In this document: one piece after another, positions 26,340 through 34,867 of the stretch
Numbering within the stretch: the first letter of the stretch is position 1
Layout: every line of letters begins with the position of its first letter
Notes under the pieces: generated by a model
Databases searched by the model: none
Told to the model about the DNA's origin: nothing
Seen by the model: the letters and a program-made list of their open reading frames with translations, nothing else
Translations under genes and position numbers: made by a program
From: CAWCDJ01 sp963836015
GTDB taxonomy: Bacteria; Acidobacteriota; Terriglobia; Bryobacterales; Bryobacteraceae
Direction of reading: 5' to 3'
NCBI GenBank assembly: GCA_963836015.1
Contig: CAWIIF010000008.1
Coordinates: forward strand, 1 to 64,000
Length of the DNA: 64,000 nt

Positions 26340-28003
26340 ACCGGCAGGTGCATCGTGAAGGTGCTGCCGCGGCCCGGCCCGCTCTCGAGCGTCACGCTGC
26401 CGCGATGGGCCTCGGCCGCGCTGCGCACCAGGCTCAACCCGAGTCCGGAGCCCGGGATCTGCGCCTCTATGGCGGCCTGGCCGCGGCAGAAGGGCTCGAA
26501 AATCTCCGCCTGGGATGCCGGGTCGATCCCGGCGCCGCGATCCTCCACGCTGATCGAGACCTCTCGTGCAGCCGCGGAGTAGGCGGTGCTGACACGGATC
26601 CAGCGGCCGCCCGCCGCATGCTTCTGGGCGTTGCTCAGCAGGTTATCGAATGCCGTCTGCAGCAGTTTCGCGTCGCCCATCACCGGAGGCAGGTCCGGGC
26701 TCGCTGCGATCTCGACCTCGATTCCGGCGCGCGCCATCTCCTCGCGCCGCGCGGCCACCGATTCCTCGATGAGGCGGCGCACGTCCACGTCGTCCTTCGC
26801 CGGCCGCCGCAGGCCCGATTGGATGCCGGCGTATTGCAGCGCCTGCTCCACCATCTCGTTCAGCCGCCGGCTCTGCTGGTGGATCAGCTCGCCGTACTGC
26901 TTCACTCTCTCCGGACCCGTCACCAGCCCGTCGGCCTGGTTGCGCGAAAGCATGCCGATGGCCGATACGGGGGTGCGCAACTCGTGGGACACGCCGGCGA
27001 CGAATCGCATCTTCTGGTCGGCGAGTCGCTGCATGCGCCGGGCCCCGAGTACCAGGACGACGATCGCCGCCACCAGGAGCGACTCCACCAACAGGCTCAG
27101 CAGCAATTCGCGCCGTGCCGTCCGCTCGAAGGCGGTAGCCAGGGGCACACCTTTATGCGCCACCTCGAGTTCCCAAATGCCCGGCCCGAAAAAGTCCGCA
27201 AGGTCCGCGGGTCCCTTCGCGGTAAGCGTCTCCACCCGTTGCACGAATACCGCTTGTCCGCCCGGCGGGCTCACCCCCGACGGCCCTCTTAACGCGAGCG
27301 GGTTGGGTACCGAGAAGAACTGCTTCCGCAGATCGGCGCGTAGCGGGCCTCCATAAAAAGCACGGTCGGGCCGGTCGTGGGAAACCACCGCAAAATCGTA
27401 CTCCGCGGCGGCTCTCTCCCCGAAGCTCTGGCGAATCAATTGTGGGAAGAGCGTGCCGCGCAGGTACGATTCGTCGATTCGCGCGACGAAACACCGGTCC
27501 GGCCGCCATCGGAACGTCTTCAGAATGCGAGTCCCCGACGCACTCCGGCTCTCGGCGGCGGCGATGTCGTACACCGGTGCGACCAGCGCCGTGGGTTCCT
27601 CGATCGCCAGCGTGGCGCAGTGGGGAATGGCCATCCATGCCGGCGCCGGCGAAGGTTGGAAGAGCCCTCCGGCCGTGAGTTGCTCCACTTTCGGCGCACC
27701 CTGCGAAGGGATGTCGAGATAGTACAGTTCGCCGATCAGCTTCGGGACGCCCGCGAGGCGCTCGTGCGACTGGAGCGCGGCCCAGGCGTCATTTTGCAGG
27801 AACCGGGTGGCCTGCCCGACCATCCCGTTGAACTCGCCGGCGAAGAGGGATGCGGCCGACTCCAGATGTTCCGTCTCGCGCTGCGCGTCCGCGGCCGCCA
27901 CCCGCGTGGACCAGCGGTACTGCACGGCCGCCAACCCGGCCAGCAGGATCACCAGGGCGCCGCCGATTGCGAGAAGTGCGCGCGAGCCGAACGATCGTCC
28001 CAT
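26336..28003 (-). CDS. Membrane sensor histidine kinase
   Basis: About 555 residues. The first membrane helix is near residues 10-28 (ALLAIGGALVILLAGLAAV), followed by a periplasmic sensor region of some 290 residues and a second helix (LLLSLLVESLLVAAIVVLVLG). HisKA has the phospho-acceptor in VSHELRTPVSAIG. HATPase_c has the N-box (FDNLLSNAQKHA), the G1 box (DRGAGID) and GSGLGLSLV. The start at 28003 is preferred because an earlier in-frame start would overlap the upstream gene and add no domain. It pairs with the OmpR-type regulator through a 4-nt overlap. Confidence 0.92.
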   Translation of the reverse strand: MGRSFGSRALLAIGGALVILLAGLAAVQYRWSTRVAAADAQRETEHLESAASLFAGEFNGMVGQATRFLQNDAWAALQSHERLAGVPKLIGELYYLDIPSQGAPKVEQLTAGGLFQPSPAPAWMAIPHCATLAIEEPTALVAPVYDIAAAESRSASGTRILKTFRWRPDRCFVARIDESYLRGTLFPQLIRQSFGERAAAEYDFAVVSHDRPDRAFYGGPLRADLRKQFFSVPNPLALRGPSGVSPPGGQAVFVQRVETLTAKGPADLADFFGPGIWELEVAHKGVPLATAFERTARRELLLSLLVESLLVAAIVVLVLGARRMQRLADQKMRFVAGVSHELRTPVSAIGMLSRNQADGLVTGPERVKQYGELIHQQSRRLNEMVEQALQYAGIQSGLRRPAKDDVDVRRLIEESVAARREEMARAGIEVEIAASPDLPPVMGDAKLLQTAFDNLLSNAQKHAAGGRWIRVSTAYSAAAREVSISVEDRGAGIDPASQAEIFEPFCRGQAAIEAQIPGSGLGLSLVRSAAEAHRGSVTLESGPGRGSTFTMHLPV

Positions 28004-28028
28004 CCATCTGCATTCTAGCGCGGCCTTC

Positions 28029-28550
28029 CTAAAGCCGCGAGAGAGCCTTCCGTGCGATCTTCTCGGCGGCGGCCGCCACATCCGAAGGCTCGCCGAAACC
28101 CAGCACAGAGATCAGCAGGCACTCATGCTCCCGCAGGATGTGAAGCTGCGTTCCGGCGCCGGGGATGTCCAGAAAGAACGCCCGCGCGCCCATCCCCGCC
28201 GCTTCGCGCACCGTCCCTCCCGGTACCACCACCTTCAGGCTTTCGATCTCCTTGCGCGCATCCGGCATCGCCTCGACGCGTTCGATCACCACCGTCACCA
28301 GCCCGTGCCTGGTCGCGTAATCGCAGGTGGATTCGGCGCCCGCGATTTGCTCCGCGGCGTCGCCGACCGGCCGTCCGAGGGCCTCCATCACCTCGCTGCG
28401 GGTTACGGCCCTGCAAGCGGTAACCGCGGCTCGGAGGGCGGTGGACGGCGTCGCCGGAGGGCGGGTTTCCACCACGGCGTTCGTGGAGAACAACAGGAAC
28501 AGGAGAGGGAGCACGCTCCCATTACACGGGGGAAATGGGCGAGGCAACAA
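28029..28550 (-). CDS. Exported hypothetical protein
   Basis: 173 residues. An N-terminal signal-like hydrophobic stretch (SVLPLLFLLFSTNAV) is followed by a domain with CRAVTRSEVMEALGRPVGD and STCDYATRHGLVTVVIERV. This pattern (a C before an E-x-x-AALG helix, then a C-x-Y strand) is reminiscent of DUF3558-like lipoproteins, but I would not assign it. It lies 25 nt upstream of the sensor kinase and could be an accessory periplasmic protein. Confidence 0.65.
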   Translation of the reverse strand: MLPRPFPPCNGSVLPLLFLLFSTNAVVETRPPATPSTALRAAVTACRAVTRSEVMEALGRPVGDAAEQIAGAESTCDYATRHGLVTVVIERVEAMPDARKEIESLKVVVPGGTVREAAGMGARAFFLDIPGAGTQLHILREHECLLISVLGFGEPSDVAAAAEKIARKALSRL

Positions 28551-28597
28551 GGGTAGAACGTACCTGTCACCGGCCTAGTACGAGGTGGATAAGGCCC

Positions 28598-29824
28598 TCA
28601 TTTCAGCACCAGCACCGCGATGCGCGCGTCCGTCTCGAGGTTGTCTCCGGTCGCATTCTGCCCGTGCTGCGGGACGTTGGGCCGGTCCACCAGCTCCACC
28701 GACTGAATCTTCCCGGTGAACAGCAGGTCGTTGACGACCTTGGCGCGCTCGCGATCGATCTGCGGGTCGATCTTGTGGATGAACGTTCGATTCTGCTCCG
28801 AAAAGCTGATCCCGATATCGTGCGTGGCGGCGACGGCCCACACCGGCTGGCCCTGGAACGTGGCCGGGCGGCGCCAGACCCGCAGGTGGTGGCGCGACGA
28901 GAAGGTGTTGTTCAGCTTTTCGAACACTATGTCAGGCGGCTGGCCGTCGAGCAGGAGAATCGAAACCGGCGCTTCTTTGTAGCCGCGGTTCTCCGCCAGC
29001 GCGCGGAATGTTTCCAGCTTTGCCTGGGAATTCAGACCCGCGGCGACGCTCCAGCCGGCCGCAATGAATGCCCCGCGCACTTGTTCTTCGGAGCCGATCA
29101 GCATCAGGTTCGTGATGTCTGAGGGCTTGGGCGGGTCCTTCGCCACCGTCTGGAACGGCTCGGCCGCTACCAGCCTGGCGAGCCCCTCCTCGTCCGCCAC
29201 CGGCTGTAACTGCGCAGCCGGGCCGGGTGATGTGGGGCCTTTCACGCTCAACGGAGCCGTGAGCTTGAGCGTCATCTCCGCGCCGGCGTCGTAAGTGATG
29301 TCGCTTTCCGGAGGCTTCAGGATGACGTTCTTGGCGGTATTCAGGATGTCCGCGAAGCCGGCGTACTTCTCGGCCACTTTGCCGATCCCCGTGTCGAGTC
29401 TTCCGGTAATGGTCTCGGAGGCCAGGATGCCGTTAACCTGTCCCTGGTCGTCCACGCTCTCGCGGGCATTGTCGATCGCCGATATGTGCGCGCCCAGCTT
29501 GAGCTTGGCGCCATCGAATTCGATCTCGGTGAAAGAGAGCAGAAGCGTCGAACGTTCGTCGCCTTTCGAGGACTGGGCCGCCTTGTCCACCGCTCCGCGG
29601 ACCGTCGCGCCTGCCGGGATGACGAACTCGCCGTTGAGCATGACGGGCGCGATCACTACCGCCTCCACCGGATCCTTGGGCTTGGCGGTGGTCGTCGAGA
29701 CCTTTGTCTTGAGGCGAATCTGAATCTCGGTGCCCGCCGGAATCTCGAGCGGCGCGGCAAATGCCGCCAGCGCCGTCAGTGCCGCCAGAATGCTACTTCT
29801 CGGAAATCTCGGTAACGGGGCCAT
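28598..29824 (-). CDS. LssY C-terminal-domain protein, exported
   Basis: About 408 residues. A signal peptide (SILAALTALAAFA) is followed by a region resembling TrbI/VirB10-type beta barrels (LEIPAGTEIQIRLKTKVST, then GEFVIPAGATVRGAVDKA). The C-terminal 170 residues match LssY_C: SDITNLMLIGSEEQVRGAF, VWRRPATFQGQPVWAVAATHD, FIHKIDPQIDRERAKVVNDL. LssY_C is linked by name to a Legionella type I secretion locus, but its function is not established. ATG 29824 is chosen since GAGG lies 6 nt upstream; it overlaps the preceding gene by 32 nt, indicating an operon. Confidence 0.8.
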   Translation of the reverse strand: MAPLPRFPRSSILAALTALAAFAAPLEIPAGTEIQIRLKTKVSTTTAKPKDPVEAVVIAPVMLNGEFVIPAGATVRGAVDKAAQSSKGDERSTLLLSFTEIEFDGAKLKLGAHISAIDNARESVDDQGQVNGILASETITGRLDTGIGKVAEKYAGFADILNTAKNVILKPPESDITYDAGAEMTLKLTAPLSVKGPTSPGPAAQLQPVADEEGLARLVAAEPFQTVAKDPPKPSDITNLMLIGSEEQVRGAFIAAGWSVAAGLNSQAKLETFRALAENRGYKEAPVSILLLDGQPPDIVFEKLNNTFSSRHHLRVWRRPATFQGQPVWAVAATHDIGISFSEQNRTFIHKIDPQIDRERAKVVNDLLFTGKIQSVELVDRPNVPQHGQNATGDNLETDARIAVLVLK

Positions 29825-30281
29825 CGACGTCCTCAATTCGCAACAGCAGGCGTTTGCGCGATTCGAGTATCGATTCCGGCACTTCGAACCGCGCTGCCAC
29901 CATGCGGTCTTCCGAGCTATGCGAAGGTATCTTATCCCTCATCACAAGCGTCCGGTTGAATTTCTGGCCGAGCAGCGGAATCCCTTCAAAAAGCCGCTGG
30001 GCATCCATCTCGGAGACGGTGGTGCCCTCCACCTGGGTTCCGTTCGATTCCTCCAGAACAACCGTGACGGTCCGCACCACAAAAAATACGTTCGAAGGAT
30101 TGGCGAAGCGGAAATCCAGCACGGCGACCGAGCTCCGGTCGTCGAGCGGCGCGGTGCGGACTTTCAGAATCTGGCCGGCGAGCCCGATACGAGCCCCGCG
30201 CTGCATGAAAAGGATCGCGCCCACGATGACGGCGACCGCGGCGATCCCGATGGCGAACGTGATGGCGAAGCGATTGCGCAT
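29793..30281 (-). CDS. Membrane-anchored hypothetical protein
   Basis: 162 residues. One N-terminal membrane helix (ITFAIGIAAVAVIVGAILFM) is followed by a beta-rich periplasmic domain (SSVAVLDFRFANPSNVFFVVRTVTVVLEE) similar in style to LEA/WHy-type or Ig-like domains; no family is claimed. It overlaps the LssY_C gene and is 17 nt from the upstream isomerase-like gene, so it is part of the same operon. Confidence 0.68.
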   Translation of the reverse strand: MRNRFAITFAIGIAAVAVIVGAILFMQRGARIGLAGQILKVRTAPLDDRSSVAVLDFRFANPSNVFFVVRTVTVVLEESNGTQVEGTTVSEMDAQRLFEGIPLLGQKFNRTLVMRDKIPSHSSEDRMVAARFEVPESILESRKRLLLRIEDVDGPVTEISEK

Positions 30282-30298
30282 GGCTTACCTGCCCGCAG

Positions 30299-31231
30299 TC
30301 ACGATAACTCCCCTACGATTCGCAATATTTCCTCCATCGACGTGTGTGCCGCCTGGATCAGCGTGCCGTCGAAAATGTGAGTCTCCAGTCCGACTTTGTA
30401 CTTGTAGCCGTCCCGTTCGAGCGCCTGGAAAATTGCCTTCCAGTCCTCTTTTTCTGGACTCGAAGGCATCACGCCTTTGCCCTTGACCTGGGCATTCAGC
30501 ATGCGCTTCTTGGGCAGCAGAGAATAACCGTCGGGGTACGACACTTCCTTGCCGTATGCGTTGTGCGGGTCCCAGTTGAAGCCCACCCACTTGGAGGGGA
30601 TCAGCTTCATGATTTCCGCCAGCTCGGCCGAGAGGGCCACGTTTTGCGATCCTTCGTTTTCCACCAACAGGAACACTTTCTCTTTTTCAGCCACGGCCGC
30701 CATCTCTCCGCCGATGGTCTCCGCGACCCGCGAGTAGACCGTGGCGGGTTCCGCCACACGGCTGCCCGTGAACACGCGAAGCTTGTCGCAGCCCATGATC
30801 TGGGCGCAGCGGATAGCCTTGTGCAGATCGTCCATGCGGCGGTCCCAGCGGGCCTTTTCCGAGGCCACGCGGCGATCGCGGGCTTCCGGGGTCTCGGTGC
30901 GGCGGCGCACCGGCTCCATCCCGGGCCACGCGAACTTCAGCAGGCTGGTGTTGACGAACGATACCTTCAGACCTTCCTTCTGGAAGCGCAAGGCGTCCGC
31001 CCGGATCTCCGCTTCGCTGAGCTGGAAATACTCTTTGCGCGTCTCGGCGCGCCGGTCGCGGATCTCGACGAAACTCAGCCCGTACTGGTGGGCGAAGGCG
31101 ATCGCGTCATCCGTCGTGTTGCCGATCTCGTCCGTGATCGCACTGATGTGCGACTTGTCGAAATGGCCGCGCCCCCAAAGGGGACGCGCCGCTCCGGCGG
31201 CAGCAGCGGCGAGCAGCTCTCTCCTGGTCAT
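30299..31231 (-). CDS. Sugar phosphate isomerase/epimerase-like protein, exported
   Basis: 310 residues of the AP-endonuclease-2/xylose-isomerase-like TIM-barrel family: AITDEIGNTTDDAIAFAHQYGLSFVEIRD, LLVENEGSQ, VGFNWDPHNAYG, DGYKYKVGLETHIFDG. The N-terminus (TRRELLAAAAAGAARPLWG) looks like a Tat signal. Metal-ligand candidates are Glu in VENEG, Asp/His in WDPHN and the C-terminal Glu in GLETH. Substrate unknown. First gene of the minus-strand operon that continues into the LssY_C gene. Confidence 0.85.
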   Translation of the reverse strand: MTRRELLAAAAAGAARPLWGRGHFDKSHISAITDEIGNTTDDAIAFAHQYGLSFVEIRDRRAETRKEYFQLSEAEIRADALRFQKEGLKVSFVNTSLLKFAWPGMEPVRRRTETPEARDRRVASEKARWDRRMDDLHKAIRCAQIMGCDKLRVFTGSRVAEPATVYSRVAETIGGEMAAVAEKEKVFLLVENEGSQNVALSAELAEIMKLIPSKWVGFNWDPHNAYGKEVSYPDGYSLLPKKRMLNAQVKGKGVMPSSPEKEDWKAIFQALERDGYKYKVGLETHIFDGTLIQAAHTSMEEILRIVGELS

Positions 31232-31251
31232 GAATCGATTGTAATAGAAGC

Positions 31252-31806
31252 ATGGAATGGGCGAGCGGGGCAGGGCGGAAGATTCTTCTGCGAGAAGGCG
31301 ATATCACACGGGTGGCGGCGGACGCCATCGTCAATGCGGCCAATTCGGCGCTGGCGGGCGGCGGCGGAGTGGATGGCGCGATCCACCGCGCGGGCGGCCC
31401 CGGGATCATGCGGGAGCTGGATGTCATCCGCGCTCGGATCGGGCGCTGTTCCACCGGAAGCGCGGTGGCCACCGGCGCCGGCGACTTGCCTGCGAAGTAC
31501 GTGTTCCACGCGGTCGGCCCGGTGTACCGGGACGGCAGCCACGGCGAGCCGGAGCTTCTTGCCGCGTGCTACCGCACCTCTCTGCGGCTGGCTGAGGAAC
31601 GGGATGTGCGGACCATCAGCTTTCCGGCCATCAGCACCGGCATCTACGGGTACCCGGCTAAGCCGGCTGCGGAGATCGCCCTGCGCGAAGTGAAAAATCA
31701 CATGGAGCGGGCGGAGGTTGGATTGGAAACCGTGATCTTCGTACTTTTCGGCCGGGCGGCGTACGAGGTCTACGAGGAGTTGCTTAAAGGCTCGATTAAG
31801 CTATAG
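31252..31806 (+). CDS. Macrodomain protein (ADP-ribosyl hydrolase type)
   Basis: 184 residues forming one macrodomain. ADP-ribose-binding motifs are clear: DITRVAADAIVNAANSALAGGGGVDGAIHRAGG near 18-50, the phosphate loop region (CSTGSAVATGAG), and FPAISTGIYGYP near 125. The NAAN and GGGGVDGAI motifs are those of MacroD-type O-acetyl-ADP-ribose/mono-ADP-ribose hydrolases, so it probably removes ADP-ribose from proteins or acetyl-ADP-ribose. Its stop is 2 nt before the MbfA gene's start, implying co-expression with that iron exporter. Confidence 0.93.
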   Translation: MEWASGAGRKILLREGDITRVAADAIVNAANSALAGGGGVDGAIHRAGGPGIMRELDVIRARIGRCSTGSAVATGAGDLPAKYVFHAVGPVYRDGSHGEPELLAACYRTSLRLAEERDVRTISFPAISTGIYGYPAKPAAEIALREVKNHMERAEVGLETVIFVLFGRAAYEVYEELLKGSIKL

Positions 31807-31808
31807 AA

Positions 31809-32765
31809 ATGAGAACTTTCGACAGCCTCTCCGAACGCGAGATCCTGGCGCTGGCCATCTCTCTCGAAGAGGAGGACGAGCGTGTGTACGCCGACTACGC
31901 CGAAGGGCTGCGGGAGAGTTTCCCCGGATCGGCGGCCGTCTTCGAGGGAATGCGCGACGAAGAGGCCGGCCACCGGCGCAGGCTGATCGAGCTGTATCAG
32001 AAGCGATTCGGCGATCACATTCCCTTGATCCGCCGCCAGGACGTCAAAGGTTTCGTCCAGCGCCGGCCGGTCTGGCTGATTCGTCCGCTGGGCCTCGAAA
32101 CCGTGCGGAAACAGGCCGCCGTGATGGAGATGGAGGTGCGCCGCTTCTACGAGCGCTCCGCCCAGCGCTCCCAGGACGCGGGCACCCGCCAGTTGCTGGA
32201 CGACCTGGCCGCCGAGGAGCGCTACCACGAGGATCGCGCCGAAGGGCTCGAACGCGAGAATCTCCAGCCCCACGTCAAGGAAGAGGAGGAGCACGCTCGG
32301 CGGCGCTTGTTCGTACTGCAGGTGGTACAGCCCGGCCTGGCGGGCCTCATGGACGGCTCCGTCTCCACCCTGGCTCCGGTCTTCGCCGCGGCCGTCGCCA
32401 CACAAAGCAGCAAGGACGCGTTCGTCGTCGGGCTGGCTGCCTCGCTTGGTGCCGGGATCAGCATGGGGTTTGCCGAAGCGCTCTCCGACGATGGTTCGCT
32501 GACCGGCCGCGGCCATCCGTGGGTTCGCGGCCTCATCTGCGGCCTGATGACGGCGCTCGGCGGCATCGGCCACACGCTGCCGTTCCTCGTTCCGGATTTC
32601 CACGTGGCCCTGATTGCGGCCGTGATGGTCGTGCTGGTCGAGCTGGGTGTCATTACCTGGATCCGCCAGCATTATATGGAGACGCCGCCGCTGTCGGCAG
32701 CCCTGCAGGTGGGCCTGGGCGGCATCCTGGTCTTCGTGACCGGCCTGCTCATCGGAAGCTCGTAG
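31809..32765 (+). CDS. mbfA: MbfA: ferritin-like domain fused to VIT1/CCC1 membrane transporter
   Basis: 318 residues. The N-terminal 165 residues are a ferritin-like four-helix domain with two ExxH-type iron-ligand helices (EEEDERVYADYAEGL with RDEEAGHRRRL; VMEMEVRRFYERS with LAAEERYHEDR). The C-terminal 150 residues carry about five membrane helices of the VIT1/CCC1 family (GLAGLMDGSVSTLAPVFAAA, GLAASLGAGISMGFAEALSDD). MbfA proteins of rhizobia export iron and protect against iron and peroxide stress; the same role is inferred here. Translation is probably coupled to the macrodomain gene 2 nt upstream. Confidence 0.92.
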   Translation: MRTFDSLSEREILALAISLEEEDERVYADYAEGLRESFPGSAAVFEGMRDEEAGHRRRLIELYQKRFGDHIPLIRRQDVKGFVQRRPVWLIRPLGLETVRKQAAVMEMEVRRFYERSAQRSQDAGTRQLLDDLAAEERYHEDRAEGLERENLQPHVKEEEEHARRRLFVLQVVQPGLAGLMDGSVSTLAPVFAAAVATQSSKDAFVVGLAASLGAGISMGFAEALSDDGSLTGRGHPWVRGLICGLMTALGGIGHTLPFLVPDFHVALIAAVMVVLVELGVITWIRQHYMETPPLSAALQVGLGGILVFVTGLLIGSS

Positions 32766-32779
32766 GCCTTCCCCTGATT

Positions 32780-32806
32780 TATATCGATATATTCGTGCTA
32801 TAGCAC
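32780..32806. repeat. Two adjacent perfect palindromes after mbfA
   Basis: TATATCGATATA (32780-32791) and GTGCTATAGCAC (32795-32806) are perfect 12-bp palindromes 3 nt apart, 15 nt after the mbfA stop. GTGCTATAG occurs again at about 32873. They may be operators for the small downstream gene or a weak terminator; no T-tract follows. Confidence 0.4.
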
Positions 32807-32917
32807 ACGTTTACGGATGAAGGAAAATTCACTCAGTACTCCGGCGGATGCCCGTACGAATCGGTGGCGGTCGGTGCTATAGTTGGCTTGTTTGTGGCAC
32901 GCCCCCGAAAGCAGTCA

Positions 32918-33154
32918 ATGCACTACAATTGTCAGGAATGTACGCGCCTTTGGAATGAGTATGCCCTGGCGACGAGACACTATCTAAAGGTCGAGGGCCG
33001 ATTGCAAATGGCGAATATTTCCCGGGATGACCGAACCGTCGAGGAGCTGTCACCCGCGTTTCGGAATGCCGCCGCCGAGCGGACGCGCTTGCGGAAAGAA
33101 ATCGAGAGTCACGAGCGTCAGTCCCGGCAGCGCGCCGGTGCTGCTCGCGCCTGA
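32918..33154 (+). CDS. Small hypothetical protein with N-terminal CxxC
   Basis: 78 residues, highly charged and helical. A CxxC (CQEC at about 5-8) is followed by RLWNEYALATRHYLKVEGRLQMA and a basic helix (AERTRLRKEIESHERQSRQR). I have an impression of a recurring acidobacterial small-protein type with C-x-x-C and a terminal His, but no name or function. ATG 32918 is preferred over the open frame from 32864. It may bind a metal; not established. Confidence 0.55.
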   Translation: MHYNCQECTRLWNEYALATRHYLKVEGRLQMANISRDDRTVEELSPAFRNAAAERTRLRKEIESHERQSRQRAGAARA

Positions 33155-33204
33155 GGATTTGCGTCGTCAGTCGAGGTCGTCGTCCGGCTCGTCCTTGCGT
33201 TCGA

Positions 33205-33825
33205 TCAAAGGCCGTTCCGGATGATCGCGTTCTCTTCGGCGTGGGGAGTTCCGCCGGCAGCGGTACGCACGCGAGGTGCCGGCTTGTCGGCGTTGGCAAA
33301 ATCTCCGGCCTTTTCCGCCGCGGAACCGATATCTTGTGCGCCGGTTTGCTTGAGGACGTCCTTGGCGCGCTTCACCCAGTGGCTGTCGTCGCAATGCACC
33401 GAGAGCAGCACGCCTCCTTCGCGGATCCGGCCTTCATAGCGTTTGGCCTCATACTCCGGAATGCCGAGGCCCACCATCCCGCCGATTATGCCGCCCAGCG
33501 TTCCGACGGCGCCCGCGCCGGCTAGCGCCGCTACGATCGGCCCGGCGGCAATCAGCGGCCCCACACCGGGAATCGCGAGGGCCCCGATTCCGGTGAGCCA
33601 GCCCAGAACGCCGCCCGCGATCCCTCCGGCCAATCCGCCGGTAGTCGCGCCTTCCGGCGCCTTGGAATTCTTCTCGTGCGCGAGGTCCTTGGTGCCCTCG
33701 TTTTCCGGGAATAGGACCGAAACGTCGGTGCTGCGAAAACCCGCGCTGCGCAGGTTCGCCACCGCTTCCTCCACCGCCGGCCGGTTCGGATAAATCCCAA
33801 AAACCGCTCTGTTGCCTCCAGCCAT
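33205..33825 (-). CDS. General-stress-type glycine-zipper protein (YflT/17M-like)
   Basis: 206 residues. The N-terminal part (AVFGIYPNRPAVEEAVANLRSAGFRSTDVSVLFPE) matches the heat-induced stress protein YflT/GSP17M-type ferredoxin-like fold. A central glycine-rich segment (about 60-120, TTGGLAGGIAGGVLGWLTG to TLGGIIGGMVGLGIP) may form membrane-associated helical hairpins. The later part (GGVLLSVHCDD, WVKRAKDVLKQTGAQDI) repeats the fold. A strong SD (AGGAGGGG) lies 5-6 nt before the start. It probably helps in stress tolerance; the biochemical role is unknown. Confidence 0.78.
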   Translation of the reverse strand: MAGGNRAVFGIYPNRPAVEEAVANLRSAGFRSTDVSVLFPENEGTKDLAHEKNSKAPEGATTGGLAGGIAGGVLGWLTGIGALAIPGVGPLIAAGPIVAALAGAGAVGTLGGIIGGMVGLGIPEYEAKRYEGRIREGGVLLSVHCDDSHWVKRAKDVLKQTGAQDIGSAAEKAGDFANADKPAPRVRTAAGGTPHAEENAIIRNGL

Positions 33826-34009
33826 CTGTATCCCCTCCTTTTCGGGCCGGAGCGGCAGCTCCGGTCAAACATGTCGCTGCAAGAGCAGTGCCAGCGGCCC
33901 GCTCCGCAGGAGGGTTCCTGTGCCATTCGTTACGTGCGGAGGATTCCCCAGCGTTACCGCAAAAGGATAGAATTGGAGATTCACAAGCCAAAAAGGGAGA
34001 ATCCGATCC

Positions 34010-34864
34010 ATGAAGAACCAATCCACTCGCCGCGGGTTTCTGGGCGCAGCCGCCGGGCTTGCCGGCCTCGGCGCACTCGACGTCACCCCCGCCTCCGCCG
34101 TCATCGTACCCGAACCTTGGGGAATCAAGTTGGGGGTGGCCACCTACTCCTTTCGCGAATTCGACCGTGCCAAGACCATCGAAATGATCCAGAGCCTGAA
34201 GACGCCCTGGGTCAGCATTAAGGACGTTCACCTGAAACAGAACCTCACACCCGAGGAATGGCAGGCGGCCCGCAAGGAGTTCGAGGCGGCCGGCTTGAAA
34301 ATCATGAGCGGCGGCAACGTCGACATGACCAAGGACACCACCGTCGATCAGCTCCGCCACCATTTCGAGTATGCCAAGTACACCGGCATGCCGATGATGG
34401 TCTGCGCGCCCACGCACGGCAACATCAAGATGGTGGAGTCGCTGGTGAAGGAGTACAACATCAGGATCGCGATTCACAACCACGGCCCCGAGGATAAGAA
34501 CTTCCCCACTCCTCAATCCGTGCTGGACGTCGTGCGCAAGCTCGACGCGCGCTGCGGTCTCTGCATGGATGTGGGCCACTCCGAACGCGCCGGCGTGGAC
34601 GTGGTGAAGACCATTCCCGAAGCCGGTGACCGCCTGTTCGACATGCACGTCAAAGACCTGGCCGATCTCAAGGTGAAAGAGAGCCAGTGCGATGTGGGCG
34701 ACGGCAAAATACCCTTCCCCCAGATCTTCAAACAGTTGAAGAAGATGAACTACCAGGGCTGCGTCAACCTCGAATACGAAATCAACGGCAAGAATCCGCT
34801 TCCCGGCATGCAGCGCTCGTTCAGCTACATGCGCGGCGTGCTCGCGGGATTGGCCTCAGCCTAG
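34010..34864 (+). CDS. Tat-exported sugar phosphate isomerase/epimerase-like protein
   Basis: 284 residues. A Tat signal (STRRGFLGAAAGLAGLGA) is followed by an AP-endonuclease-2-like TIM barrel: LGVATYSFREFDRAKTIEMIQ, RIAIHNHGPED, CGLCMDVGHSERAG, MHVKDLADL and a final Glu in VNLEYEING. Candidate metal ligands are Glu/His/Asp in those motifs (DVGH, HVKD). Family members isomerise sugars or inositols; exported versions are common in planctomycetes and acidobacteria. Only 3 nt separate it from the thioesterase gene downstream. Confidence 0.88.
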   Translation: MKNQSTRRGFLGAAAGLAGLGALDVTPASAVIVPEPWGIKLGVATYSFREFDRAKTIEMIQSLKTPWVSIKDVHLKQNLTPEEWQAARKEFEAAGLKIMSGGNVDMTKDTTVDQLRHHFEYAKYTGMPMMVCAPTHGNIKMVESLVKEYNIRIAIHNHGPEDKNFPTPQSVLDVVRKLDARCGLCMDVGHSERAGVDVVKTIPEAGDRLFDMHVKDLADLKVKESQCDVGDGKIPFPQIFKQLKKMNYQGCVNLEYEINGKNPLPGMQRSFSYMRGVLAGLASA

Positions 34865-34867
34865 CGT

